Positions 1 to 9,926 of a stretch of 64,000 nt of DNA are shown here, piece by piece. The stretch comes from Comamonas sp. GB3 AK4-5. Its GTDB lineage: Bacteria; Pseudomonadota; Gammaproteobacteria; Burkholderiales; Burkholderiaceae_C. Within the stretch, counting starts at the first letter, position 1; each line of letters begins with the position of its first letter. Where the stretch lies: NCBI RefSeq assembly GCF_041320665.1, contig NZ_CP166730.1, positions 868,001 to 932,000 on the forward strand, read 5' to 3'. The notes under the pieces were generated by a model. The model was not told the DNA's origin, did no database searches, and was given only the letters and a program-made list of their open reading frames with translations. Both the position numbers and the translations under genes were made by a program.

Positions 1-583
1 CATGCCGAAAGCGCAAAAAGTCCGCGGCCCGGTCCGGGCGACCCATGATCTGCCCCATGATTTCGATGCTGCGCGTGGTGTTCTCGAACATGCGGGTGCG
101 GAAGTCGACGAAGACCACCGGAACGCCCACCTGCGACAGTCGCACCAGCAGACCGGAGGACTCCGCTGCCGACCTGGAGCTCAGATTGAGGACCACCACA
201 TCGGGCTCCAACGAAATCGCCAGCTCGATATCGATGGCACCCACGGTCGAGCCCCGAAAGGTTGGTATGCGGTCGATGGCGGGGAATTTCTGGCGATACG
301 CCATATAGCCGCCCAGGTCGGCAGAGCGGAAGTTGTCCCCCCAGCCCACCACGGAGCCGAAGGGATCGCTGTTGCCAAGCAGTGCCACCACATACGCGAG
401 TGGCCCGTCGCCCAGCACCACACGCCGTGCGGGCGTGCGGAGCTTCAACACCCTGCCGGTGATGTCGGTCACGCTGGCTATCTGTTCGCCAGCGTGCGCA
501 GGCGCAACGCCGGCCAGAGTGGTCAGCCCCGCAGCCCATGCGCCTTGCAGCAGCACCCTGCGGAGATTGCGGGTGCCCGGCAT
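1..583 (-). CDS. ABC transporter periplasmic iron-siderophore binding protein (partial, N-terminal 194 residues)
   Basis: Reading the minus strand from the ATG at 583 gives an open frame that runs off the left edge. It opens with a signal peptide holding a twin-arginine-like RNLRRVLLQG stretch and an APAHA cleavage-type end. The mature part has the layout of the FepB/BtuF class (Peribla_BP_2): a VTDITGRVLKLRTPARRVV strand-turn near residues 37-55, then VVGWGDNF, and ISLEPDVVVLNLSS about residue 130. Such proteins capture ferric siderophore or cobalamin in the periplasm and hand it to an inner-membrane ABC permease. The ATG overlaps the stop of the upstream TonB receptor (TGATG), so the two are probably translationally coupled. 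The permease and ATPase genes should lie left of the window. The substrate cannot be told from sequence. Confidence 0.85.
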   Translation of the reverse strand, partial: MPGTRNLRRVLLQGAWAAGLTTLAGVAPAHAGEQIASVTDITGRVLKLRTPARRVVLGDGPLAYVVALLGNSDPFGSVVGWGDNFRSADLGGYMAYRQKFPAIDRIPTFRGSTVGAIDIELAISLEPDVVVLNLSSRSAAESSGLLVRLSQVGVPVVFVDFRTRMFENTTRSIEIMGQIMGRPDRAADFLRFRH

Positions 584-2829
584 CACCAGCGGAACCTGGC
601 GGTGGCCGTGATCGTGCGGTCTTGTCCGATGAAGCAGGACGACTGCGAGCCGCAGCTGGCGATGTACTGTTTGTTGCCCAGATTGCTGACATTGACGGCA
701 AGCGATGCGCCATGGAGGTCACGGCTGAGGCGTCCCAGGTCGTAGCTCAGGGCCAGATCAACGAGCGTGGCCGAGGGCACGGTGAAGGTGTTCATCGGGT
801 TGCCGAAGCTGCTGCCCAGGTAGCGGGCGCCGGCACCCACGCGCAGGCCGCTCAGCCAGCCCGATGCAATGCGGTAGTCCAGCCATAAGGAGCCGCTGTT
901 TCTGGGTGTCTGGGCCTGGCTTTTCCCCTGGTAGTTGGCATCGCTGACCAGCACATTCTCGAGATAGGAATAGCTCGCCAGCAAGTTCAGATTGCGGACG
1001 ATTTCCGCACTGGCCTGCAGATCCAGCCCGCGTGAGCGCACTTCGCCGGACTGTGTCCAAAAGCCCAGATTGCGCGTATCCGCCGTCTTGACGTTGGTCT
1101 GGTTGATCTGGAACACGGCTGCCGAGAGCAAGGTCTTGGAGCCGGCCGGGTGGTATTTCACACCGGCTTCGTACTGCTTGGTCTCGGTGGGCGCAAAGGC
1201 TCGGCCATGGAAGTCGTTGCCCAGCACGGGGTCGAACGAGGTGGCGTAACTCAGGTAGGGCGCCACGCCGTTGTCAAACACATAGTTCAGCCCCACGCGG
1301 CCACTCCACTTATTGTCTTTTTGCTGGCTGTAGTTCCACTTGGGCGAGTAGCTGCGGGACTGGTCGTCGGTCTTGGACCAGTCGTGGCGGGCATTGAGGG
1401 TCAGGCGCCAGCGCTCATAGGCCATCTGATCCTGGGCATAAATGCCGATACGGTCGAACTGCTGGCGCACGTTGTACGGCGTCGTGGCCATGCTGCTGCT
1501 GAAGTCCGGCACCGCAATGGGGCGGTAATTGGTCGGGTCATAGGGGTCAAAGGCCACCGGGTCCATGCGATAGGAATCGCTGCGCATGGAGCCTCTTGCG
1601 TAATCCATGCCCGCCAGCAAGGTGTGGCGGGTGCTGCCCAGGTCGATGCTCTTGGTGACGTGGTTGTCCGTGGCGAAGGTATTGGAGCTGGCCGGCGCCA
1701 GCCCATAGGTGCCCTGCAGCCACAAATGCCCGCCACGGTTCTCGTACGCATAAATGGATGTGCGCTGGATGTCCGAGTTGATGTACATGTAGCGGGAATT
1801 GCTGGTGAACTTCCAGCCATTGCCGAACTGGTGCTCGAACAGCGAGCTGATCGAGTTCTGCTTGCGGCTCGAATCCTGAAAACCCATGTCGGTGTAATTG
1901 CGCCGGAGGTTGATTTTCGGGAAAGGGCTGTTGTCCAGGCCCACGGCTGCAGCGGGCAGGCTGTTGTAGTCCGGGATTTCGGGCTCGCGTGAGTGGGTGG
2001 CCAGCAGCGTCCAGGACGTTGCCGCGTTCGGGCGCCAGGTCAGCGCCGGTGCGAGGTAGATGCGCTTGTGCCTTACGTCCTCGACCTGCCCTTCAGAGTC
2101 CAGGCCTGTCGCAGTGAAGCGGTAGAGCAAGGTACCGTCGGCATTGGCTGGGCCGGTGGTATCTATGCCGACCATGCGGCGCCCGAAATTGCCGAGCTGC
2201 ATCACCACCTCGTTCGAGGCCTCGGCCTGCGGGCGGCGGCTGACCTGGTTCACGATGCCACCGCCTGTGCCTTGGCCATAAAGCGCTGCAGATGGGCCTC
2301 GCAACACCTCGATGCGCTCCAGTGAATAGGGATCAATCTGCGGCGTCCATGTCGAGACATTGCTGATGATGCGCAGCCCATCCAGGTAGTAATCGGCATC
2401 GAAGCCGCGGATGCGCGTCAGATCCAGCTGGCCGCCAAAGCCGCCGTATTTCTCACTGACGGCGCCACCCGTGTAGCGCAGTGCTTCGCTGCTGGTCAGC
2501 GGCTGCAGCACTTCCATCTGCTCGCGCGTCACCACCGAGATCGACTGCGGTGTTTCCAGAATAGGCGTGTCGGTCTTGCTACCCGCGGTGGACTGCTCGG
2601 CCACATAGCCATGCACGGCTCCATTGTCCTGGTCTGCGGACGACCCTCCGGTCACTGTGACGGTTGGGAGTGCGGAGGGCGCGCCTGCCGCCGTGCTGTG
2701 GGCGGCTGTGTCGTCTGCGGCATGCACTTGTGCAGACCCAAGCAACATGAGCAGGGTCGCGATGGCGCTGTATCGAGGCGAGCGGTTAACCGGCGGTGTG
2801 TGATGAGAAAGACGGGCGTAGCGATGCAT
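583..2829 (-). CDS. TonB-dependent siderophore receptor
   Basis: This 748-residue outer-membrane receptor has a signal peptide ending SAQVHA at about residue 37, a plug domain with TPILETPQSISVVTREQME, the RIRGFDADYYLDGLR signature and RIEVLRGPSAALYGQGTGGG, and a beta-barrel ending in aromatic ATARFRW. These features place it in the ferric-siderophore receptor family (FhuA/FpvA/FoxA type), which imports iron chelates with TonB energy. No extended N-terminal signalling domain is visible, so it is not an obvious FecA-type transducer. It is the first gene of an operon with the periplasmic binding protein. A Fur-like box lies 72-90 bases upstream of the start. The siderophore is unknown. Confidence 0.92.
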   Translation of the reverse strand: MHRYARLSHHTPPVNRSPRYSAIATLLMLLGSAQVHAADDTAAHSTAAGAPSALPTVTVTGGSSADQDNGAVHGYVAEQSTAGSKTDTPILETPQSISVVTREQMEVLQPLTSSEALRYTGGAVSEKYGGFGGQLDLTRIRGFDADYYLDGLRIISNVSTWTPQIDPYSLERIEVLRGPSAALYGQGTGGGIVNQVSRRPQAEASNEVVMQLGNFGRRMVGIDTTGPANADGTLLYRFTATGLDSEGQVEDVRHKRIYLAPALTWRPNAATSWTLLATHSREPEIPDYNSLPAAAVGLDNSPFPKINLRRNYTDMGFQDSSRKQNSISSLFEHQFGNGWKFTSNSRYMYINSDIQRTSIYAYENRGGHLWLQGTYGLAPASSNTFATDNHVTKSIDLGSTRHTLLAGMDYARGSMRSDSYRMDPVAFDPYDPTNYRPIAVPDFSSSMATTPYNVRQQFDRIGIYAQDQMAYERWRLTLNARHDWSKTDDQSRSYSPKWNYSQQKDNKWSGRVGLNYVFDNGVAPYLSYATSFDPVLGNDFHGRAFAPTETKQYEAGVKYHPAGSKTLLSAAVFQINQTNVKTADTRNLGFWTQSGEVRSRGLDLQASAEIVRNLNLLASYSYLENVLVSDANYQGKSQAQTPRNSGSLWLDYRIASGWLSGLRVGAGARYLGSSFGNPMNTFTVPSATLVDLALSYDLGRLSRDLHGASLAVNVSNLGNKQYIASCGSQSSCFIGQDRTITATARFRW

Positions 2830-2882
2830 TGCGGCTCTGGTGCATGAAGTGTTTTCAAAAAGAGAGTCGCATCATATTCACC

Positions 2883-2897
2883 GACCGACCGTCGGTC
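2883..2897. promoter_or_regulatory. Perfect 15-bp palindrome (TetR-type operator candidate)
   Basis: GACCGACCGTCGGTC is a perfect inverted repeat with 7-base arms around one base. It lies 54 bases upstream of the TonB receptor start, next to the Fur-like box. This GACCGAC/GTCGGTC pattern is common in TetR-family operators, but no TetR gene is in the window. Function is inferred from form and position only. Confidence 0.45.
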
Positions 2898-2900
2898 AAT

Positions 2901-2919
2901 AAAAATGATTGCTATTACC
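2901..2919 (-). promoter_or_regulatory. Fur box candidate for the siderophore operon
   Basis: On the minus strand this reads GGTAATAGCAATCATTTTT, which matches 13 of 19 positions of the consensus GATAATGATAATCATTATC. It sits upstream of a ferric-siderophore receptor, where iron repression by Fur is expected. Confidence 0.55.
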
Positions 2920-3153
2920 ATGATGAAAAGCGGGTCGAGAAAGGTTCGTTCAGGTGCCTGGGATGAGGGAATCGTGATGTAAAGCCCAGAGCTTTGTCTG
3001 CGCTGCGCTTGAATGCAGCCTTCTCGCTTGGGTGCCTCCATCGAGCCGGGGCGATAGCACCCGGTGTCACTCTGGCGGGGGCCTGGTCGGCCCTGCCCGC
3101 GGAAAAAACGAAACTGCCGTGACTTTCCGTAGCAGCTCTGGAATTCCCCGCCT
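2920..3153. other. Non-coding stretch between two divergent units
   Basis: This part of the 461-base gap between the receptor and groES holds no gene that I can support. The open frames across it have no family resemblance or ribosome binding site. It presumably contains the start of receptor transcription on its left side and upstream groES promoter DNA on its right. Confidence 0.5.
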
Positions 3154-3182
3154 CTTGAAAGTGCCGTTTTATCCCTTATTAT
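3154..3182 (+). promoter_or_regulatory. groESL promoter, sigma32-like
   Basis: CTTGAAA (3154-3160) followed after 12 bases by CCCTTATT (3173-3180) fits the heat-shock sigma32 pattern CTTGAAA-N11-16-CCCCATNT. The same bases can also be read as a sigma70 promoter, TTGAAA at 3155 with TATTAT at 3177. The CIRCE operator begins immediately downstream. Confidence 0.65.
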
Positions 3183-3208
3183 TAGCACTCGTAGGGGTTG
3201 AGTGCTAA
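3182..3208 (+). promoter_or_regulatory. CIRCE element (HrcA operator)
   Basis: TTAGCACTC, nine bases, then GAGTGCTAA is an exact copy of the CIRCE inverted repeat. HrcA binds it and represses chaperonin genes; GroEL is needed to keep HrcA active, which gives feedback. Together with the sigma32-like promoter this implies dual negative and positive heat-shock control. Confidence 0.95.
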
Positions 3209-3290
3209 CAAGCCTCCCTCAGCTCATCCGCTCTGTCTTGGTACGGGGCGGAACGGACATAACCACTGTGTTGATATCTAGGAGAAATGA

Positions 3291-3581
3291 ATGAATCTGC
3301 GTCCTCTGCACGACCGCGTGATCGTCAAGCGTCTTGAGAACGAAACCAAGACCGCTTCGGGCATTTATATCCCTGACAACGCCGCCGAGAAGCCTGACCA
3401 AGGCGAAGTGCTGGCTGTGGGTCCCGGCAAGCGCAACGACAAGGGCGAGCAGATTGCTCTGAACGTGAAGGTCGGCGACCGCGTGTTGTTCGGCAAGTAC
3501 TCGGGCCAGACCGTGAAGGTCGATGGCGATGAGTTGCTGGTGATGAAGGAAGACGACCTGTTCGCCGTTGTCGAAAAATAA
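3291..3581 (+). CDS. groES: Co-chaperonin GroES
   Basis: This 96-residue protein starts [16 protein letters not shown] and carries the mobile loop [20 protein letters not shown], which contacts GroEL. It ends in [15 protein letters not shown]. It caps the GroEL folding chamber in the cytoplasm. Length and motifs are standard for GroES. An AGGAGA ribosome site at 3280-3285 fits this start. It is the first gene after the CIRCE operator and is followed by groEL after an unusually long 224-base gap that contains a large inverted repeat. Confidence 0.98.
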   Translation: MNLRPLHDRVIVKRLENETKTASGIYIPDNAAEKPDQGEVLAVGPGKRNDKGEQIALNVKVGDRVLFGKYSGQTVKVDGDELLVMKEDDLFAVVEK

Positions 3582-3590
3582 AGCTGCTGC

Positions 3591-3688
3591 GCGAGCGCCA
3601 GGCGTTGTTGCACCGTGCTCGGAATCCTCACGTACCACAGTACGTTCCGGTTCCTGTGCGCGCTGCGCCTAGCCTGACACCCGCTCGC
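3591..3688 (+). repeat. Large imperfect inverted repeat between groES and groEL
   Basis: Outer arms GCGAGCG (3591-3597) and CGCTCGC (3682-3688) pair exactly. They are followed inward by CCAGGCG against CGCCTAG and by a central CGTAC-CACA-GTACG hairpin (3631-3644), so the whole 98 bases can fold on itself. It begins 10 bases after the groES stop. It could act in mRNA processing or in differential expression of groES and groEL, or it may be a dispersed palindromic repeat. I see no second copy in this window. Confidence 0.7.
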
Positions 3689-3743
3689 GACGCTTTCTTT
3701 TCCGACAAGCATTTCGCGTATCTCGGATAACTCTCAAATTCAT

Positions 3744-3778
3744 AGCTTCTAGTGCTTACTACATATGCGCTACAAGCT
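3744..3778. repeat. Dispersed repeat, AGCTnCTAGnGC family (copy 1)
   Basis: Arms AGCTTCTAGTGC (3744-3755) and GCGCTACAAGCT (3767-3778) pair at 10 of 12 positions around an AT-rich loop. Similar elements recur in six other intergenic places in this window (near 6.86, 22.5, 24.9, 32.4, 42.25 and 51.2 kb). This copy ends 27 bases before the groEL start. Confidence 0.6.
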
Positions 3779-3796
3779 GTTTTGAACCAGATTTAG

Positions 3797-5449
<1,653 letters not shown>

Positions 5450-5500
5450 TACCCGCCGTGACGGCAGCGGCCCCGCGCTGCTGCCCGCCACAGTCCAAAA

Positions 5501-5530
5501 CCCGCAGCCCGCAAGGCCTGCGGGTTTTTT
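5501..5530 (+). terminator. Rho-independent terminator after groEL
   Basis: CCCGCAG (5501-5507) pairs with CTGCGGG (5518-5524) and is followed by six T. It lies 51 bases after the groEL stop and 70 bases before aroB. Confidence 0.85.
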
Positions 5531-5599
5531 CGTATGTCTGCCCTACACTTGGGGCGAGATTTTTTGCATTGACGCCCCCCATTCCGTCCACATTCCCGC

Positions 5600-6739
5600 A
5601 TGACCACCGCTGCCCCGCTTGCCCCCTTTATTGCCCATACCGCCGACCACGCCACCGTGCACATTGACCTGGGCGAGCGCAGCTATCCCATTCGCATCGG
5701 GGCCGGCCTGCTGGGCGAGACCTCCACCTACCAGGGCCTGCCCAAGGCACGCAGCGCTTTGATCGTCACCAACACCACGGTGGCGCCGCTGTATCTGCAG
5801 CAGGTGCGCACCGCGCTGGCCGCGCAGTACGCGCAAGTGCATGTGGTGGAACTGCCCGATGGCGAGGCCCACAAAGACTGGCAGACCCTGAACTTGATTT
5901 TTGATGGCCTGCTGCAGCAGGGCTGTGATCGCAAGACCTTGCTGTTTGCCCTGGGCGGTGGCGTGATTGGCGATATGACGGGCTTTGCCGCCGCCAGCTA
6001 TATGCGCGGCGTACCCTTTGTGCAGCTGCCCACCACGCTGCTGTCCCAGGTGGATTCCAGCGTGGGCGGCAAGACCGCCATCAACCACCCGCTGGGCAAA
6101 AACATGATCGGCGCCTTCTACCAGCCGCAGCTGGTGCTGTGCGACCTGGCATCGCTGGACACCTTGCCCGTGCGCGAGCTCTCTGCCGGCCTGGCCGAGG
6201 TCATCAAATACGGTCCCATCGCCGATATGGCGTTCTTTGACTGGCTGGAAGCCAATATCGACCTGCTGCGTTCCGGTGACCGCCAGGCCATGGCCCAGGC
6301 CGTCAAGCGCAGCGTGGAGATCAAGGCCTGGGTGGTCAGCCAGGACGAAAAAGAAGCCGGCCTGCGCGCCGTGCTCAACTTCGGCCACACCTTTGGCCAC
6401 GCCATTGAAGCCGGCATGGGCTACGGCGTCTGGCTGCATGGCGAGGGCGTGGGCGCCGGCATGGTGATGGCGGCGCATTTGTCGCAGGAACTGGGCCTGG
6501 TGGATGCCGCCTTTGTCGCACGCCTGACCCGCTTGATCGAGCGTGCCGGCCTGCCCACCAAGGGCGCCATGCTGGATGCCAAAGACAATGCTGGCGCCTA
6601 TCTGGAACATATGCGCGTGGACAAGAAAGCCGAGGCCGGCGAGATCCGCTTTGTGCTGATTGATGGCCCCGGCAAGGCTGTAATGCGCAGCGCACCTGAT
6701 GCGCTGGTGCGGCAGGTGATTGACCGTTGCTGTGGGTAA
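5600..6739 (+). CDS. aroB: 3-dehydroquinate synthase
   Basis: AroB converts DAHP to 3-dehydroquinate, the second step of the shikimate pathway, using NAD and a divalent metal. The 379-residue frame carries the NAD-binding [19 protein letters not shown] segment, the [19 protein letters not shown] motif, [11 protein letters not shown], and the metal-ligand histidines in [11 protein letters not shown] and [10 protein letters not shown]. The first 17 or so residues are longer than usual for the family, so an internal start is possible, but I see no better ribosome site. dgt follows in the same direction, a pairing common in this group of bacteria. Confidence 0.97.
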   Translation: MTTAAPLAPFIAHTADHATVHIDLGERSYPIRIGAGLLGETSTYQGLPKARSALIVTNTTVAPLYLQQVRTALAAQYAQVHVVELPDGEAHKDWQTLNLIFDGLLQQGCDRKTLLFALGGGVIGDMTGFAAASYMRGVPFVQLPTTLLSQVDSSVGGKTAINHPLGKNMIGAFYQPQLVLCDLASLDTLPVRELSAGLAEVIKYGPIADMAFFDWLEANIDLLRSGDRQAMAQAVKRSVEIKAWVVSQDEKEAGLRAVLNFGHTFGHAIEAGMGYGVWLHGEGVGAGMVMAAHLSQELGLVDAAFVARLTRLIERAGLPTKGAMLDAKDNAGAYLEHMRVDKKAEAGEIRFVLIDGPGKAVMRSAPDALVRQVIDRCCG

Positions 6740-6748
6740 ATAAGAAGT

Positions 6749-6810
6749 ACCCCCTGTGCCGCTGCGCGGCCGGCGTAGGCCCTTGCGCGGTGCCCTGACC
6801 TGGGCTGCGT
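6749..6810 (+). repeat. Dispersed repeat, CCCCCTGAGCCGCT family (shortened copy A)
   Basis: This element begins with ACCCCCTGTGCCGCTGCGC and ends with GGCCCTTGCGCGGTGCCCTG, matching both ends of the longer copies near 34.0, 35.0, 41.8 and 52.7 kb. The central hairpin is missing. It lies just behind the aroB stop in the same orientation as the other copies. Confidence 0.6.
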
Positions 6811-6851
6811 CGGTTTTATGCGCTGTAGGTGGCGTGTGGATTCCTTAAAAC

Positions 6852-6898
6852 CATAGCTGCCGTAGCTTGTCGATGCTGCATACCAGGCGGTTTTGATG
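6852..6898. repeat. Dispersed repeat, AGCTnCTAGnGC family (divergent copy)
   Basis: The stretch ATAGCTGCCGTAGCTTGT followed by GGCGGTTTTGATGC resembles the better copies near 3.7 and 22.5 kb, but pairing between the arms is poor. It ends within the ribosome-site region of dgt. Confidence 0.35.
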
Positions 6899-6916
6899 CT
6901 TGAAAAGGAGTGGTGG

Positions 6917-8092
6917 ATGGCGATGCAAGGACTGGCCCCCTGGGCATGTGACCCGGCGCAAACCCGGGGCAGGCGCTTTGCCGAGGCCCCTGCGCCCACG
7001 CGCAGCGACCACCAGCGTGACCGGGACCGCATCGTCCACTCCAGCGCTTTTCGCCGCCTGGTCTACAAGACCCAGGTGTTCTTGAACCACGAGGGCGACC
7101 TGTTCCGCACCCGGCTGACGCATTCGCTGGAGGTGGCACAGCTAGGTCGTTCCATTGCCCGGCCGCTGGGCTTGAATGAAGACCTGGTCGAAGCCATCTG
7201 TCTGGCCCATGACCTGGGCCACACCCCGTTTGGCCATGCGGGCCAGGACATGCTGAATGCCTGCATGCGGCCCTGGGGCGGGTTTGAACACAATCTGCAA
7301 AGCCTGCGCGTGGTGGACCAGTTAGAAGAGCGTTACCCAGGCTTCGACGGCCTGAACCTGAGCTTTGAAACGCGCGAGGGCATTCTGAAGCACTGCTCCA
7401 AGGCCAATGCCGAAAAGCTCGAAGCGCAGGAGCCCGGGGGCGTAGCCCATAGGTTTTTGCACGGCGCCCAGCCCTCGCTGGAGGCCCAGCTGTGCAATCT
7501 GGCCGATGCCATTGCCTACAACGCCCACGATGTGGACGACGGCCTGCGCTCCGGCTACATCAGTTGGGAGCAACTGCTCAGCGTGCCCCTGGTGGCCCAG
7601 CACCATGACCAGGTGCTGGCGGAGTATCCGGCGCTGGCCGAGCCCGACCAGCAACGCAGGCTGTTGTACGACACCATTCGCCGCATGCTCAGCGAGCAGG
7701 TGTATGACGTGATCGCCACCACGCAGGCGCGTGTGAAGGCCGCTGGCGTGGGCAGTGTGGAGGCCGTGCGCCGCCACCCCGAGCGCTTGGTGGCCTTCAG
7801 TGACGATATGGCCGGGAAAAGCCAGGCGCTCAAGCAGTTTCTGTTTCGCAACCTCTACCGTCATGCCGAGGTCACGCAAACCATGGACCATGCGCAGACC
7901 GTGGTCCAGGAGCTGTTCACCCTCTACCTGGAGCAGCCGCAAGAGATGAAGCCCCGCCACGCCGCCCGGGCCCAGGCCGCAGACACGCAAGCGGGGCGCG
8001 CCCGGGCCGTGGCCGATTTTGTGGCCGGCATGACCGACCGCTATGCCGCACGCGAGCATGAACGCCTGACGGGGAAACGCCTGCTGGCCTGA
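6917..8092 (+). CDS. dgt: Deoxyguanosinetriphosphate triphosphohydrolase-like HD protein
   Basis: This protein of the dGTPase-like HD superfamily hydrolyses dNTPs to nucleoside and triphosphate, helping to control nucleotide pools. The metal-binding HD motif is clear: RTRLTHSLEVAQLGRSIA, then AICLAHDLGHTPFGHAG, with later ANLAD-type NLADAIAYNAHDVDDGL. The ATG at 6917 is preferred because AAGGAG lies six bases upstream. An in-frame TTG/ATG at 6893-6898 has no such site and lies in a repeat remnant. The chosen start gives 391 residues. The dedicated E. coli Dgt is longer, so this is the type-2 dGTPase-like branch. Confidence 0.92.
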   Translation: MAMQGLAPWACDPAQTRGRRFAEAPAPTRSDHQRDRDRIVHSSAFRRLVYKTQVFLNHEGDLFRTRLTHSLEVAQLGRSIARPLGLNEDLVEAICLAHDLGHTPFGHAGQDMLNACMRPWGGFEHNLQSLRVVDQLEERYPGFDGLNLSFETREGILKHCSKANAEKLEAQEPGGVAHRFLHGAQPSLEAQLCNLADAIAYNAHDVDDGLRSGYISWEQLLSVPLVAQHHDQVLAEYPALAEPDQQRRLLYDTIRRMLSEQVYDVIATTQARVKAAGVGSVEAVRRHPERLVAFSDDMAGKSQALKQFLFRNLYRHAEVTQTMDHAQTVVQELFTLYLEQPQEMKPRHAARAQAADTQAGRARAVADFVAGMTDRYAAREHERLTGKRLLA

Positions 8093-8285
8093 AACGGGCC
8101 AAGGGTTTAGGCTTGCGGGCGGAGGAGCCGCGAGAACCCCGAAAAAGTCGATGAGCCTGCCAAGGCCGCAGGCCGGCATGCATGAAAACTGCGGTCTGGG
8201 CTGTGTTTGCGCCAGGGCAAAGTCCGAGCCGCGTACGCAGAACTGGCACGCCGATAGAATTCGCGGCAGAGATTCAATGAAAGAG

Positions 8286-8314
8286 GGGGCATTGCGCCCC
8301 CGTTTGCTTTTTTG
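8286..8314 (+). terminator. Hairpin with T-run just upstream of the DUF1415 gene
   Basis: GGGGGC (8286-8291), loop ATTGC, and GCCCCC (8297-8302) are followed by a T-rich tract. It lies about 195 bases after dgt and only 12 bases before the next ATG. It may end dgt transcription or attenuate the downstream gene. Confidence 0.6.
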
Positions 8315-8325
8315 GGGGCCGCCAC

Positions 8326-9000
8326 ATGACCGATACCACCGACCACAACGCCGAAGAACAGCCATCCTTTCCAGAAGACATGGTGATCGCCGACACCGTG
8401 CGCTGGCTGGAGCGTGCCGTCATCGGCCTCAACCTGTGCCCCTTTGCCAAGGGCGTGCATGTCAAGGGCCAGATCCACTACGTGGTCAGCCAGGCCAGCG
8501 ACGCCGAGGGCGTGGCCAATGACCTGCACCGTGAGCTGGAAGCCCTGGCCGAGGCCAACCCCGAAAAGCGCGACACCACGCTGCTGATCCTGCCCGAGGC
8601 ACTGACCGAGTTTCTGGACTTCAACGACTTCCTGGAAATTGCCGACGCCATGGTCGAGGAGCTGGACCTGGCCGGCATCTTGCAGGTCGCCTCCTTCCAC
8701 CCGCGCTTTCAGTTTGAGGGCACGGACGTGGACGATGTGACCAACTGCACCAACCGTGCGCCTTACCCCACGCTGCACCTGATCCGCGAGGACAGCCTGG
8801 ACAAGGCAGTGGAAGCCTTCCCCGAAGCCGAGAGTATTTACGAGCGCAACATGGAAGTGCTGGAAGACATAGGCCTGGAAGGCTGGCTGGACCTGGACGT
8901 GGGCCCGCGTTGCCCGGTCACCGGCCATGGCGCACCGGCTGCGCCTGGCGCTGTGGCTGCCACCTCCACTGCCGTCGCCAACCAGGACGCAGACCGCTGA
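8326..9000 (+). CDS. DUF1415 family protein
   Basis: This 224-residue cytoplasmic protein matches the DUF1415 family: WLERAVIGLNLCPFAKG near residue 30, a TTLLILPEALTEFLDFNDF segment, and ASFHPRFQFEGTDVDDVTN with NRAPYPTLHLIRE. The family has no established function. The conserved Cys and His/Arg residues (NLCPFA, FHPRFQF) suggest an enzyme or a metal-binding role, but that is inference. The last 25 residues are Ala/Thr-rich and look disordered. The stop overlaps the ATG of the following methyltransferase (TGATG), so the two are coupled in translation. Confidence 0.88.
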   Translation: MTDTTDHNAEEQPSFPEDMVIADTVRWLERAVIGLNLCPFAKGVHVKGQIHYVVSQASDAEGVANDLHRELEALAEANPEKRDTTLLILPEALTEFLDFNDFLEIADAMVEELDLAGILQVASFHPRFQFEGTDVDDVTNCTNRAPYPTLHLIREDSLDKAVEAFPEAESIYERNMEVLEDIGLEGWLDLDVGPRCPVTGHGAPAAPGAVAATSTAVANQDADR

Positions 9001-9917
9001 TGGCCAAGCACGACAAGGCCGGAAAAAGCGGCAAAGACAGCAAGCCGGCAGCTCCTGATATTGCCACCCAGCTGGGGCTCAAGCCCGGCCAGAGCATAGA
9101 GCTGCTCAAGGCCCTGCACATCCTCACGCGCGAGGGCAAGCTCAACCAGGACTCGCGCCGCAAACTCAAGCAGGTCTACCACCTCTACCAGTTCATCGAG
9201 CCGCTGCTCAAGGAGTTGGGCGCGGATGGGCATGCCGTCACCTTGGCCGACCATGGCGCGGGCAAGTCCTATCTGGGTTTCATCCTCTACGACCTGTACT
9301 TCAAGGCCAGCGGCCAGGGCAGCATCTACGGTATCGAAACCCGGGCACCGCTGGTGGAAGCCTCGCAAAAGCTGGCGGCCGAGCTGGGCTTTGAGCGCAT
9401 GGAATTCCTCAATATGTCGGTGGCTGAATCCACCCATGTGGACTTCATGCCCGCGCGTTTTGATGTGGTCACGGCCTTGCACGCCTGCGACACCGCCACC
9501 GACGACGCCATTGCCTTTGGCCTGGAGAAAAAAGCCAAGGCCATGGTGCTGGTGCCCTGCTGCCAGGCCGAGGTGGCCGCCTGCCTGCGCCAGACCAAGG
9601 CCCTGAGCCTGACCCGCACGCCGCTGGCCGAGCTGTGGCGCCACCCCATCCACACCCGCGAGATCGGCAGCCAGATCACCAATGTGCTGCGCTGTCTGTA
9701 CCTGGAGGCCAGCGGCTACCAGGTGACGGTGACCGAGCTGGTGGGCTGGGAACACAGCATGAAGAACGAGCTGATCGTGGCTCGCTATACCGGCCACAAA
9801 AAGCGCGCCGCTGCCGAGCGCCTGCAGCAGCTGCTGGCCGAGTTCGGGCTGGAGGCGCTGGCGCAGACCCGCTTCAAGCTGCCGGAGCAGCCCGCCGCAG
9901 CCCAGGCCCAGGCCTGA
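9000..9917 (+). CDS. SAM-dependent methyltransferase-like protein
   Basis: The ATG at 9000 shares its A with the TGA stop of the DUF1415 gene, so the frame upstream of it is not used; the product has 305 residues. A basic N-terminus (MAKHDKAGKSGKDSK) is followed by a Rossmann methyltransferase core with motif I LADHGAGKSYLGFILYDLY near residue 85, YGIETRAPLVEASQKLA, and FDVVTALHACDTATDDAI. The ALHACDTATD and PCCQAE motifs are typical of the Methyltransf_32 group, whose members include RNA- and protein-modifying enzymes. The substrate is unknown. Confidence 0.82.
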   Translation: MAKHDKAGKSGKDSKPAAPDIATQLGLKPGQSIELLKALHILTREGKLNQDSRRKLKQVYHLYQFIEPLLKELGADGHAVTLADHGAGKSYLGFILYDLYFKASGQGSIYGIETRAPLVEASQKLAAELGFERMEFLNMSVAESTHVDFMPARFDVVTALHACDTATDDAIAFGLEKKAKAMVLVPCCQAEVAACLRQTKALSLTRTPLAELWRHPIHTREIGSQITNVLRCLYLEASGYQVTVTELVGWEHSMKNELIVARYTGHKKRAAAERLQQLLAEFGLEALAQTRFKLPEQPAAAQAQA

Positions 9918-9926
9918 AGCCAGCCC

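Noticed and set aside
2..745. 247-codon plus-strand frame at the left edge
   Set aside because: The minus strand carries the binding protein and the end of the TonB receptor there, both with family motifs.
2652..3188. 178-codon minus-strand frame across the groES promoter region
   Set aside because: It overlaps the receptor start and CIRCE, with no family resemblance or ribosome site.
6893..6919. Upstream TTG/ATG start of dgt
   Set aside because: The AAGGAG site lies after it and fits the ATG at 6917.
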